Positions 1 through 10,112 of a DNA stretch of 64,000 nt are shown piece after piece. The notes below the pieces were generated by a model, which saw only the letters and a list, made by a program, of their open reading frames with translations, was not told where the DNA came from and did no database searches. Position 1 is the first letter of the stretch, and each line of letters starts with the position of its first letter. The position numbers were made by a program, and so were the translations under genes. The stretch comes from Plotosus lineatus (Eukaryota; Chordata; Actinopteri; Siluriformes; Plotosidae), in contig CM045750.1 of NCBI GenBank assembly GCA_024760905.1, forward strand, positions 11,435,419 through 11,499,418, in the 5' to 3' direction.

Positions 1-77
1 TAGCATGTCTGCCTCACAGCACAAAGGTCCTGGGTGTGAGTCCTGGGCTTGATGAGATTAGGTGAATTATCCTACTG

Positions 78-242
78 TACATGTTTTTGGACTGTGGTAG
101 GACACTGGAGACCCTGGAGGAAACCAATGCGAGCATGGAGAGAACATACCAACTACACACAGAAACACCCAGGCTGCAAATCAAACCCATGGCTTCTTGC
201 TGTGAGGCGGACGTGCTAACCACTACGCCGCTGTGCTACCAA
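78..242 (-). mobile_element. SINE-B 5' half, minus strand
   Basis: catgtttttggactgtggta through the tRNA-like head complement cgtgctaaccactacgccgctgtgct. A + strand piece of the same family occupies 1-45, so the two halves are arranged as an inverted pair. Confidence 0.75.
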
Positions 243-245
243 TCC

Positions 246-712
246 ACTAGAATAGTGTCCAATATTTGTCTATATTTTATCTGATACAATTTGGTCTCTA
301 TCTGGAAACTAATAAGCATTGTCCCAGTTGGATAATCCTCGAATGAAAACAATGTCACTCACAACTTGTCAAAGTCATTTGAGGTATGTGGCATCATTGT
401 TACACTAGAAATGAAAAATAAACCATAGAAATCTTGTTTTAATTCACTTTAATTGTGTTTCTACGCAGGATATACTACCATTTTGAATGAGTTTTTAAAC
501 ACACAGTTTTTGAGCACAGTCCACAGAAATATAGATTTGTAATATATATTATATAACTTTTGATTTAATATGCTTCTTTATGTTCCCGTGTGTCAGTGGA
601 TACCATTTAACTGAAATCTCCTGAGGTGAATATTTGTTACTTATTCCCCAAATAGTGAACCAATTACATTGTGCCATTCCCATCTAGTATATATATTAGG
701 GTCCATAATTCA
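246..712. other. No feature recognised (frem2 intron)
   Basis: AT-rich unique-looking DNA; no ORF, TIR or SINE motif seen. Confidence 0.5.
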
Positions 713-948
713 TTCATTCATTTTCTGTAACACGTAATTCTAATTAGGGTCGCGGGGAGGCAGTCACCTATCTCAGCTGACTCTGGGCGAGGACAAAGTA
801 CACCCTGGACAAGTCGCCAGGCCATAGCAGGACAGAAACACGCTGACGGCTATGCAGCTACTCTTGATGAAAGTCAGCAATGGTTCTTTTACAGCCTTTC
901 ACCATAGACAGTGAGAGACATGATAACCCAGTCAGCTGCACTTGGGGT
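713..948 (-). mobile_element. Chimeric SINE: SINE-A body fused to SINE-B tail
   Basis: Minus strand. 713-830 is the SINE-B tail (cattcattttctgtaa, ctaattagggtcgcgggg, agtacaccctggac) and from about 832 it is SINE-A body (cagaaacacgctgacggc to cagctgcacttggg). The head is lost in a G run (949-965). Confidence 0.82.
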
Positions 949-965
949 GGGGGGGGGGGGGGGGT

Positions 966-1490
966 GGGTCCATAATTATTAATTCAAAATGTTTTCTTCT
1001 TTTTTTAGTAGTTGAAAGCCACCAGTGAATTCTTGGTAGTTTCACAGAAATTATTTTTTGTAATAACAACCTCAACCCAAATTTTATACCCGAGAGCGAT
1101 ATTTGAGCTTTTTTGCATTTTTTAAAAGCCAATATCTGGGCAATAAATGCATGTACTGTAGGGATGTGAAAATTGGTATGGACAATATTTGGAAACACCG
1201 AGAGAAAATAATTTAAAAAATGACATAATTTGCACTTTTTTTTTTTTTTTTGGAAAAGTAGACACACCTACTGAGAAGAAGTATAGACTGGGAATGAGGC
1301 TCCTATTGTATATTTCACATATATAGGTAACTGAATTTCAGTATGGAAAAATTTCTTATGCCCTTATAGTCAAAACATTTATTAACCAAGTGACCCATTT
1401 ATATGCAAAAATGATAGAAGTACAAATGCTTGCCGATAGAACTGTCAGTGATACAGCACTCATATTTTGTCAAAGTGGGTATAAAGTACC
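966..1490. other. No feature recognised (frem2 intron)
   Basis: Holds a T run (1238-1252). The 111-codon minus frame is low-complexity. Nothing else is seen. Confidence 0.5.
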
Positions 1491-2300
1491 GTATTCAACG
1501 TGATAAGTGTCCAGGGCGCTTATTAAAATGTTACCAGCGGAGTGGAACGGTAAGTGCATATTACCATTGAGGTGGAAAACATGAATAATAACAGAACAAT
1601 AAAAGAGTTTCACTGGTATTTGTGTTATTCATTTTGTGGTATCAACCAAACTACTTGCATGAAAGCTGAAAATAAACAGAAAACAGCAGAAATGTTTAAA
1701 ATAAAGACCCTTTTCTTTTCCCTCCCGATGTTGTTCCCTTAAACATTTTCCAGGAAGTAAAATCGAGCCAGTCAACAGGAATGTCAACTTTAGCACATGG
1801 CACATTGAACCAATCAACCCGAACATAAACAAAAGCATATGGCCAGGAATGTCTTTAAATGTATGACGTTAGTGAGCAGGAGAATCAAGTGTAAAATCCT
1901 CGTCATCACTTTCTGATAGGGCCATATCTGGCTCATCACTCCATTCATTCAGAGCATCCCATAGTTGCTGTAGCAGTTTCTAATGGTTCATCGGTTGTTG
2001 GACATTTACCAAGAGAACACAGCTAAATATTTTCGTGTTTTTTAAAGCATGGCGGAACAATCAAATGTGTTGTTACTGATGAACATTATAGACATTCCCC
2101 AGTGGCAGGGGGTCTTGAAATACAGTTGAAATACAGTGTAAACTCACTTTTACAGGCAATGAATGCCTCATTTTAAGGTTGCGGAGACTGATTGAATAAA
2201 ATTAGTAAGTTTGATCGACGATTTTACTCCCAGTACACATGGGTGGTGATTAGACATTAGATAAAAAAAAAACACTGGAGGGGGGCTTATTGGAGCAGGG

Positions 2301-2304
<4 letters not shown>
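1491..2304 (-). mobile_element. DNA transposon remnant, copy 1 (no SINE)
   Basis: Left end GTATTCAACGTGATAAG. The body closely matches 48884-50068, including aaccaaactacttgcatg at 1644-1661 (unoccupied insertion site) and the acidic reading block complement catctggctcatcactccat. The coding remnant is on the minus strand and broken. Confidence 0.65.

Positions 2305-2338
<34 letters not shown>
2302..2338. repeat. (AT)n microsatellite
   Basis: About 36 nt of AT directly at the right end of the DNA transposon remnant 1491-2304. Confidence 0.9.
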
Positions 2339-2339
2339 C

Positions 2340-2756
2340 ACAATAACAGAATTTAGAACAATTACTTGTAAAAAGTAACAACCGTTTTATTTATATAATT
2401 AATGTGACAGAAAAGAATAGGATATAGTAATATAGGACATAGTAATACACATATTTTTAACACATGTGCACTCCTCTGAGATACAACACTAGACTAACAT
2501 AATATGATGTATACAGTCTCCTGATGGCTTAATAAGCATACCACAGGTTAGATAATAGGCTACATTGAAAACAATGCTGACTTATAATTGTTTATAACCT
2601 GTAGTTGTCAGTGTGCCACACGAAGGGTAAAGTAAACTAAGTAAACTGTTAGGACATTTTTTCTGTACACACAGTGTACATGTACAATATTATTACTGTA
2701 CAAAAGTAATGTTTTCTAATTAATAGCAGGTTTAGTTTTTATAAAAATGTTTATAA
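2340..2756. other. No feature recognised
   Basis: AT-rich; contains the palindrome ataaggggccccttttat (2752-2769). No gene. Confidence 0.45.
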
Positions 2757-2965
2757 GGGGCCCCTTTTATAAGGGACTCCTGAGTTGCACATCAACAAGA
2801 TGCGTGAATATTAACAGGGAGATCACGAGTTCGAATATGGGTTAATGCCACAGATGTCTGTAGCTGGTAGACCATGGGAGTTAATTGTCCGAGCTTTCAA
2901 GGGAGGTAGGGACAGCATACGCTCACTTCCCTGTCACATATATAGATCACAAGCTAACAAGCTAA
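2757..2965 (+). mobile_element. Possible SINE-D
   Basis: CTCCTGAGTTGCACATC head and GAGATCACGAGTTCGAATAT (B-box-like), then CACAGATGTCTGTAGCTGG and GAGCTTTCAAGGGAGG. Only one copy is seen in the window. The tRNA origin is inferred from the B box. Confidence 0.45.
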
Positions 2966-3175
2966 TCATGGAAAATTTATAGAAGAAAAGAAAAGATTTT
3001 TCTTCTATAATCACCTGAAGAGAGAGGATGGTTTCACCACCCCTCGAAACAGATCTGTAGTGATAAATGGAGTTTCAATAGAAAGTCTTTGTCCTGTCCT
3101 TTTGTTTATTTGCTCTACCAAAAAGTATTGAGCACTCTCCTACGGAAGGATCTACTCAGAAAATCCTCTATGTGT
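2966..3175 (+). mobile_element. Penelope-like terminal fragment with hammerhead
   Basis: About 155 bp (3010-3165) match the reverse complement of 32750-32906, including the hammerhead and the downstream block AAGTATTGAGCACTCTC. A perfect hairpin TTATAGAAGAAAA/TTTTCTTCTATAA (about 2978-3010) sits immediately 5'. The 3' side runs into a (TA)n/(TG)n tract, as at the other copy. Confidence 0.65.
3010..3064 (+). ncRNA. Hammerhead ribozyme motif, isolated copy
   Basis: Stem I ATCAC (3010-3014) pairs perfectly with GTGAT (3060-3064). Core CTGAAGA is at 3015-3021, stem II 3022-3045 closes with GAG/CTC around a TGGT-TTC-ACCA hairpin, core GAAA 3046-3049, stem III CAGATCTG 3050-3057, and TA 3058-3059 precede the predicted cleavage site. 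It is the better paired of the two copies. Confidence 0.78.
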
Positions 3176-3359
3176 ATATGTATATATATATGTATGTATA
3201 TATATATATATATATATGTGTGTGTATATATAATATGTATATATGTATGTATATGTATATTTCTCATATGTCTCTCAGAGGATTAGATTTTAAAATATGT
3301 GCTTATTTTTGGCTCTCTTAGTCAAAAGGTTCCCGACCCCTGATTTAAAGTATAAAATG

Positions 3360-3432
3360 TAGAAAGTCAGCTGGGATGGTTGCCATCCTCCCCGTGACCC
3401 TAATTATGATTAAGCGGTTCAGAAAATGAATG
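3360..3432 (+). mobile_element. SINE-B tail fragment
   Basis: CAGCTGGGATGGTTGCC, CCGTGACCCTAATTATG, GATTAAGCGGTTCAGAAAATG. It follows a hAT-like end at 3304-3345. Confidence 0.65.
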
Positions 3433-3435
3433 AAT

Positions 3436-4198
3436 TTCTGTGAAACTATTCGGAATTAAGCAAAACTATTTTGTATGTGTTCATCAGACATATGGAGGTA
3501 CTTGAAAAATAATTATAAAAATCTGAGATGGTCAACTGGGAGCCTCTGGTTGATTTAGCATAGAATGACCCATATGTTAATGTTTCATATTTTAACACGG
3601 TAAACCAATCAGATCTTTCTTTTATTCTTGTATAACCTATGTACCATTGTGTTTTGTTCTGTTTTGTTTTGGAGCTTTTGGAGGTGTTTTGGGAGCTGCT
3701 GGATGCAGAATTATGCCAGTGATTTTTAATCTGCTGTTTGTTGTTGCCTCAATCCATTTAGAGACAGCTCTTAAACAAGACAATCAGATTTCCATTATCT
3801 CAATTTTCAGCTGGAAATTGCTGGTATTTTTCTCATGTAGGCTAAATCTGATAACCTACTGCTGGATGCTGAGCTCAGGTAATAAAATCTATCCTTGTTG
3901 GTAAGACTGGAAAAGGGCAATGCTTTTATAAATCATCCATTTATTTTTCAAACGGTGCTGGGAAATGCAGAACAGTGCAGTAGTATCTCTGAAGCTGAAA
4001 AAAATCATAAATTCATTATCCTGCCCCCTAGGCTATTAAAAGCTTCAGCACCGTTTCATGTTATCCTTCACCAGAGGATAAAGTTAATTCAGGATCATAA
4101 AAAAAAAAAAAAAAAAAAAAACAGGAACACTCCCCCCCCCACGAAACAAACATTTTTAAGTCAAAAGTAAATAATGCAAATTATTATTATTATGAATA
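3436..4198. other. No gene; unique-looking intron DNA
   Basis: The frames at 3647-3904 and 3895-4170 lack splice-site or family support. An A run (4100-4120) and C run (4132-4140) are present. Confidence 0.5.
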
Positions 4199-4200
4199 TA

Positions 4201-4629
4201 CAGGGATCCCTCACTTTCCATGGTTAATTGGGACCGAGAGACAATCCGACCGCCGATTTCCGTGAAGTAGGATCGACCCCCGTGACTAATGTATACGTAC
4301 ATGCATATGTGTATATAATATCAATTAATACATAATCAATGCTATAAATGCTTATAACAATTACACATTCAAAAATAATGCGTCAGATGTAAATAAAATA
4401 TAAATACACAAGCATACAGATTCGTACCTCACATAAAAATGTAAGTAGTTTTGTTGGGTTGTTTTTTGTTTTTGTTTGTTTGGGGTGGGATGCATAATTT
4501 GCCTTGTTTTGTGACATTTTCCTTAACTTTTCTTCTATTTTTCCTTAATTTCCTTATTTTTTTAATTTTCAATGAATATTTTTGAAAAACCTGGGATGCA
4601 CTGAAGCACAAAGTAGCGAGAGATCACTG
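4201..4629. mobile_element. TIR element, family 1, opposite orientation
   Basis: CAGGGATCCCTCACTTTCC at left, AGTAGCGAGAGATCACTG at right. Interior runs opposite to the copy at 11063. Confidence 0.75.
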
Positions 4630-4636
4630 TGTATAT

Positions 4637-4965
4637 GGTCTAGTGGTATAGGGCGCTGGATCGTTGATCCTAAGTTTGGAGGTTTGAGCCCCATTCTCCA
4701 CAAGGTTGTCACTGTCCCCCCAGTGCAGCTAACTGGGTTATCAAAGGCCGACCATGTCTCTCACTGTCTATGGTGAGAGGTTCATGTAAAAGAACCATTG
4801 CTGACTTTCGTAAAGAGTAGCTGCAAAGCCGTCAGCGTGTTTCTGTCCCTTGCTAAAGGGTTGTGTCAGGAAAGGTATCCGACGTAAAAACCTATGCCAA
4901 ATCAAACATGGGAATCATTTGCTGTGGCGACCCCTGATAAAGGGAAAAAGCCGAAAGGAAATCTC
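4637..4965 (+). mobile_element. SINE-A copy
   Basis: tRNA-like head (TGGTCTAGTGGTATAGGGCG), body and RTE-like tail (GCTGTGGCGACCCCTGATAA, then GCCGAAAGGAAA). It sits directly against the right end of the TIR element 4201-4629. Confidence 0.88.
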
Positions 4966-4983
4966 TCATATATGATATAGATG

Positions 4984-5025
4984 TCTTCAAAATAATAGCA
5001 GTCAGACATCATTAACCTGATCATT
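4984..5025. mobile_element. Tc1/mariner end fragment
   Basis: GTCTTCAAAATAATAGCAGTC and catcattaacctgatcattc match the outer part of the element at 63359-type ends. It is directly followed by a chimeric SINE. Confidence 0.6.
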
Positions 5026-5370
5026 CATTCATTTTATGACTTCCCCCCACCACCACCACCACCACCACCACCACAATTAAGGTCAAGGGAAGGCTGGTGC
5101 CCATCTCGGCCAACTGTGGGCGAGAGTACACCTTGGACAGCTTGCCAGGCCATCACAGGGCAGAAACGTGCTGATGGCTATGCAGCTACCCTTGACGAAA
5201 GTCAACAATGTTTTTTTTTATATAAACCTCTCACCACAGACAGTGAGAGACATGGCTAACCTTTGATAACCCAGTTAGCTGCACTGGGGAGACAGCAGTG
5301 ACAAGTGTTGACACCAACCTTGGTAGTGATAATCCACCTCCTTACCACAGGGCCGCTACTGCCCTTGTTC
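5025..5370 (-). mobile_element. Chimeric SINE, second copy, with head
   Basis: SINE-B tail at 5025-5158, SINE-A body from about 5161 (cagaaacgtgctgatggc), and a tRNA-like head at the right end (cttaccacagggccgctactgccc). The junction is the same as in the copies at 713 and 24108. A (CCA)n tract (5048-5074) lies in the tail. Confidence 0.82.
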
Positions 5371-5463
5371 CCTCACCAGACTTATTCATTTCATTCTTAT
5401 TAATTTATGCAGTACTGTAATCCACTGTATTGATAACTCTGAAAAACTTTCTGCAGTAAAAGT

Positions 5464-5990
5464 AGTAATGTCGCCTGTAGTGCTGAAAACTGGGTTATCA
5501 AGGCAATTGAACTGTATTAGCAATGAGGCTGTTTCCTTAATCAACCAGATTTCAGATATGCCTCAGAGGGCCAGCGAGCAGGCTTACAATAGCATCAGCA
5601 TGTTTACCTCCTCTGATCGGTTGGTCAGAGCAAAACTAGCTGAATATTCTGTGAGTGGTCGGCACACAATACATTTAAGTTAGAATTGTTTTGCGGACAC
5701 AAAGGCTGACGGGGGAGGAGAAATTCACCTGGTGTCAGATTTTCGTAAAAATCCATTTTCATAGTAGATTTATTCAAAAAGGCTAGGCATCGTCAGGAGA
5801 GGTCAAGGAAGTGGAGGTAAGGTTTATCCTTTTTGTGCTTTTGGCTAAGCACCTATTTACTGGTGGTTTCCATCAGTAAACAATAGTAAACAATAGTGAA
5901 ACTTATGTAATGCTCAGAGTTCAAAGCAGAAATGTGAAACTTGACCACTGGACTTAGCTTCTCTCCAAAGTTGAAAACACATGGCCAGAT
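5464..5990. repeat. Unclassified dispersed repeat, copy 1
   Basis: Matches 31510-31950 in the same orientation over about 450 bp (ccagatttcagatatgcctcagagggcca; tttaagttagaatt; aaaatccattttca; gcttttggctaagc). A 71-codon open frame here (5468-5683) is not kept in the second copy, so it is not a gene. Confidence 0.6.
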
Positions 5991-7102
5991 GTGCAAGTTT
6001 TATCCATATACGATATATCTGTTCTCTTCTTTACTTCAGTGTGCAATGTACTGAGGGCTCTGACCTGGGTACAGGCTGTAAATGTTTCACGTCCAACCTT
6101 TAATGGCATTCACGTCCTCCTTCACCGTGAGTTTCTGCCCTGGCTGATAAAGGTTTTATACTCGGCCAGATTTCTTTCATAAGCCTTTCTCAGATTTTCC
6201 TCCGATGGCACTCTATGCTCCAGTAGGATCACCTACCTGGTGTGGTCTGTAAGAAAAAAAAAAAGGATTTCTGGGTTTGGATAGTGAGAGAAATATCCAA
6301 ACTCTCGTGGAAAATCCCTGAAAAAGTTTAGCACATCACTTTTCCTTTGAGCTAAACATTGTTGAGGATCAGTCATGATCTGTCGCTGCCAAAAATAGGT
6401 AATTTCTGAATATTTCTCCAAAGCGAAAAGAAAGATCTGTAGCTGAAGCTGTAGCATACACTCCCTATTTTTGCAACATACAAGTACTAGATGCAGTGTG
6501 TTAGTTCATATCTCTGCTGACAAAAGCTTTTTAGCACGTGCTGACCTTTGACCTGCAGCTTAAAAAACCTGGCCCAATTCAAGGGTATTTAGTAATGAGA
6601 AACTGGTGAAAGTTTGGTTTAAATTCATGCATTTCAGCCGTTTAATCTATGACCTCAGGACTAATACCTGTTCATGGGACATTAGTGCTGAGTAAGTGAT
6701 AAAAGTTTGGTTAAAATTCATTGAGGGGTTCAGAAGATAGAGTGCAGGCATTTGGGTGGATGGACACATGCAGGCAGATACAGGCAGGCCAGAAACTGAA
6801 TGCCTCTGGCAGCACCACTGTGGTTGGCAGTATAATAAAAATAAAAAGTCTCAGACCCCAATAAATGATGAAGCTAGGATAAAAAAAAAAAAGACTGAAA
6901 ACAGGGTTCTGTTATTGCTGAAGTATTTACTTTGGAGGAGCCCTCTGTTGTTTGATGTTATTCAGTTGGTGAACTACAGGACTTTTCTACAATGTAGTAA
7001 TATATTAGATTTCATATCCACTCACACAGTGTACACCAGGCAGATTCTTCAGTGTCGCCAAGGTCAGCTTTCAGCATTTATTTTATTTTTTTTTTTCAAT
7101 AA
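5991..7102. other. No feature recognised (frem2 intron)
   Basis: Several short frames, none with family resemblance. A run of A at 6884-6893. Confidence 0.5.
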
Positions 7103-7428
7103 AGACACTCACTTCCTAAACCGCTTTATCTCAGTTGACAGTGGGAAAAGGCAGAGTGCACCATGAACATCTCACCAGACCATTGCAGGGCTAACACACA
7201 CAATCATTCACACCCAGAAGCATTTTGGAACAGCCAATTATCCAACTGTGCATGCCATTGGACTGTGGGAAGAAACTGGAGAGCCGAGTGGAAACCCACA
7301 CAAGCACAGAAAATTCTGCACAGAAAATTCCACGCAGAAATGCCCTCGCTAAGCCCAGGACTCGAACCCCGGACCTTCTTGCTGTGAGCTGAGGCAGACG
7401 TGATAACCACTATACCACCGTGCTGCCT
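7103..7428 (-). mobile_element. SINE-B copy, minus strand
   Basis: Tail at left (cctaaaccgctttatctcag), head at right (gtgataaccactataccaccgtgctgcc). B box complement ggactcgaacccc. Confidence 0.85.
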
Positions 7429-7569
7429 TAAATAAAGGCATGTTGATTATTTCTAATATATTGTGACTTTGTGACACACACATTGAGACTGAAGACTATA
7501 GCTTTAAGAACTGTTACAGTTCAATATCTCTGAGAATATTTGGGCAGTTCGGGTAGTTTGGGCAGTTAT

Positions 7570-7918
7570 TGGGGCAGTGGTGGTCTAGTGGTATAGTGCG
7601 CTGGATCGCTGATCCAAAGGTTGGGGGTTCGAGTCCCACTCTCCACAAGGTTGTCACTGTCCCCCCCAGTGCGGCTAACTGGGTTATCAAAGGCGGGCCA
7701 TGTCTGTCACTGTCTATGGCGAGAGGCATGTAAAAGAACCATTGCTGACTTTCGTAAAGAGTAGCTGCAAAGCCGTCAGCGTGTTTCTGTCCCTTGCTAA
7801 AAAGGGTTGTGACAGGAAGGGCATCCGACGTAAAAACCTCTGCCAAATCAAATGTGCGAATCAAGATGATTCGCTGTGGCGACTCCCAAGTAAAAGGGAA
7901 AAAGCCGAAAGGAAGACA
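7570..7918 (+). mobile_element. SINE-A copy, full length
   Basis: Complete head, body and tail. ATCTCTGAGAATATTTGGG occurs at 7525-7543 and again at 7919-7937, a 19-bp target duplication. An extra stretch containing two GGGCAGTT-like steps lies between the left duplication and the head. Confidence 0.9.
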
Positions 7919-7951
7919 ATCTCTGAGAATATTTGGGATAATCAGCAGATA

Positions 7952-8822
7952 CACGGATTCCTCGCTACTTCGCGCTTCAATTCATGCGGCTTCAGTGCAT
8001 TGCATTTTTTAAAAATATTCATAGAATTAAAAGATAAGGAATTAAGGAAGAATAGGAGAAAAGTTAAGGGAAATGCCACAAAACAGGGCCAATTATGCAA
8101 AAAAAAAATAATAATAAATAAATAAATAAATAAACACAAGACAAAAAATAACCTGAAACACCCACACCCCCACAACACCCACACCCCCACACCCCACCCC
8201 CACCAAAACTATTTATATTTTTATGTGAGGTGCGCGTCTGTATGTGTGTGTATTGTTAGACCAGGAGTGTATGCGTTGGACCCAGAGATGCAGGAGACCA
8301 AAAGAAGGTTCAAACGATTTATTTAAGCACTAGGAAACGTAAATCACGGGAATACTAAGTCGATGGAACTGGTCGAGCACAAAGCAAGAACCAGGGGTCA
8401 AAGAGAAAGCCGAGGAGCAGAATCACGGGGAAAACAATCTACAGGGAAGCGGAGGGAAGCGCGCCGCTCCCATTTATAGCTTGCTGATTGCGGATGGGGA
8501 TCAGATGCGCTCTGCTGAAACTCGCCTGCCGGCAACCGCCACGCCCCTCACCAGCGCCTGCAATGACTAGAGAAGAGAATTAATGCCTCCCGCCGGCACA
8601 GAGCATAACATGTATTTATATTTTATTTACATCTTATGCATTATTTTTGAATGTTAAATCTTTATTATAAGCTTTTATAGCATTGAATATGTATTTATTC
8701 ATATTATATACACATATACATGTACGTATACGTCAGCCAGGGTGGTTGATCCTACTTCATGGAAACTGGTGGTCGCGGGGGGATCTCGGTCCCGATTAAC
8801 TGCGGAAAGTGAGGGATCCCTG
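7952..8822. mobile_element. TIR element, pogo/Tigger-like MITE (family 1), with nested solo LTR
   Basis: Left end CACGGATTCCTCGCTACTTC, right end GTGAGGGATCCCTG, flanked by TA on both sides. The interior shares the family blocks (tgcggcttcagtgcattgc; acatgtacgtatacgtcag). A 357-bp LTR is inserted at 8254. Confidence 0.78.
8254..8610 (-). mobile_element. Solo LTR, 357 bp
   Basis: Starts TGTTAGACC and ends GAGCATAACA (TGTTA...TAACA), with TGTAT duplicated exactly at 8249-8253 and 8611-8615. On the minus strand a TATAAAT (near 8472-8478) precedes an AATAAAT (near 8318-8324), giving promoter then polyadenylation order. No internal coding region remains. A 5-bp duplication fits a Ty3/gypsy-like or retrovirus-like integrase. 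Confidence 0.8.
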
Positions 8823-8845
8823 TATTTTGATCAGGAGAATAGGGC

Positions 8846-9015
8846 AGTGGTGGCTTACTGAGTAAGGCAATGGGTTATTGATCCAAAGGGCAGCAGTTCA
8901 ATTCCCACTATCACCACTGTTGGGTCCTTGAGCAAGGCCCTGAACCCTTAATTGCTCGGTTATATAAAAGTTATATTTGTAATTAGCTCTGAATAAGAGT
9001 GCCATAAATGTAGAG
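8846..9015 (+). mobile_element. SINE-C (another tRNA-derived SINE)
   Basis: Head GGGCAGTGGTGGCTTACTGAG, B box CAGTTCAATTCCC, then the typical TGTTGGGTCCTTGAGCAAGG and CCCTTAATTGCTC. The second copy in the window is at 20325. Confidence 0.75.
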
Positions 9016-9109
9016 TACGGTAAGTTCCTTACTTCTCCAAAATATAAATAAACCAAGTAAAGAATAAGTAAACCGTGAGGTTTTTTACTTTGGTCGGTTT
9101 TTACAGATG

Positions 9110-9310
9110 GGGGTCACATACTGGGGCAAGATGGTGGTGGCATTGTGGTGCTGTGTGGAGTTTGCACATTGACTGTGTGCTTATATAGGTTTTTTCTGGG
9201 TACTCCAGTTTCCTCCCACAGTTCAAAGAAATTGTCCCTTCAGTGTGATTCTAAATGATTCTAAATCTCTGTTACTCTTGGAGGATTAAGTGGTTCAGCA
9301 AAGAAGTGAC
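9110..9310 (+). mobile_element. SINE-B fragment
   Basis: GTGGAGTTTGCACATTG, GTTTCCTCCCACAGTTC and GGATTAAGTGGTTCAGC blocks in order; internal parts lost. Confidence 0.6.
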
Positions 9311-9783
9311 TGAGTAAGTGGGGCACATATTGAATGCTGGGGAAACCTGAACTGTAGCCCCAGGTCCATAAATGTCCTCCAGTCTTTCGTCAAGGACAGG
9401 GTTCTTTGTGATTCTCCGCGTAGTATTAGTCATTTGCTCACCTGTTCACACCAATTACTGAATTTGGAAGAGCTGGTGTTAATCTTCATCTCCAGTCTTT
9501 CACTGGTGATTTACGTAATGGTTTTCGGAAACCTAATCTTGGTTCTGAAATCACCTCCATCTGCTAGATCTTTTGAGCAGTCATTCAGCATGTACTTGAG
9601 TGTTTCATATCCTGAACACAGTGGATATGTCGGTCACTTTGCTTTGCCCCATAGGTGGAGATGGAGTGGTTGCAACATCAGGCATGGCCTAGATGAGGAG
9701 CTTTACCTAATGTTCTACAAAAAATAAACAAAAAGCTGTGTTGTCTGATGATAAATGTATGTAAATTTATGTTTATTACGAAG

Positions 9784-10112
9784 AGGGGCACAGTGGCATT
9801 GAGGTTAGCACGTTCACCTCGTGGCAAGAGGGTCCTGGGTTCAATTCTTGGGCTCAGTGGAGCATTTCTGTGTAGAGTTTGCGTGTTTTCCTCGTGTTTG
9901 TATATTTCCTCCAACAGTACAAAGATTAGCATTATAGGCTAATCAGCTGTTCCAAAATGTCCCCCGGTATGAATGTGAATGGTTGTGTGTGTTGGCTATG
10001 CGATTGGCTGGCAAGCTGTTCAGGGTGTGTACCCTGCCTTTGTCAGTCAACTGGGATAGTCTCCAGCCTCCCCGCAGCCCTGGTGGAATTAAGTGGTTCA
10101 GAAAATGAATGA
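9784..10112 (+). mobile_element. SINE-B copy, full length
   Basis: tRNA-derived fish SINE: head GGCACAGTGGCATTGAGGTTAG, B box GGGTTCAATTC, body (GTGTAGAGTTTGCGTG, TTCCTCCAACAGTAC) and tail (ATTAAGTGGTTCAGAAAATG). It is the most complete copy in the window. Confidence 0.85.

Noticed and set aside
3647..4170. Two neighbouring frames of 85 and 91 codons as frem2 upstream exons
   Set aside because: No FREM2-like residues and no matching phase-0 donor to join the exon at 11753.
5468..5683. 71-codon frame as a small gene
   Set aside because: Part of a dispersed repeat whose second copy at 31510-31950 has not kept the frame.
7570..7640. tRNA gene (A and B boxes present)
   Set aside because: It is the head of SINE-A. 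The same head recurs at many places followed by the same non-tRNA body, and it would not fold into a full cloverleaf with a conserved acceptor stem.
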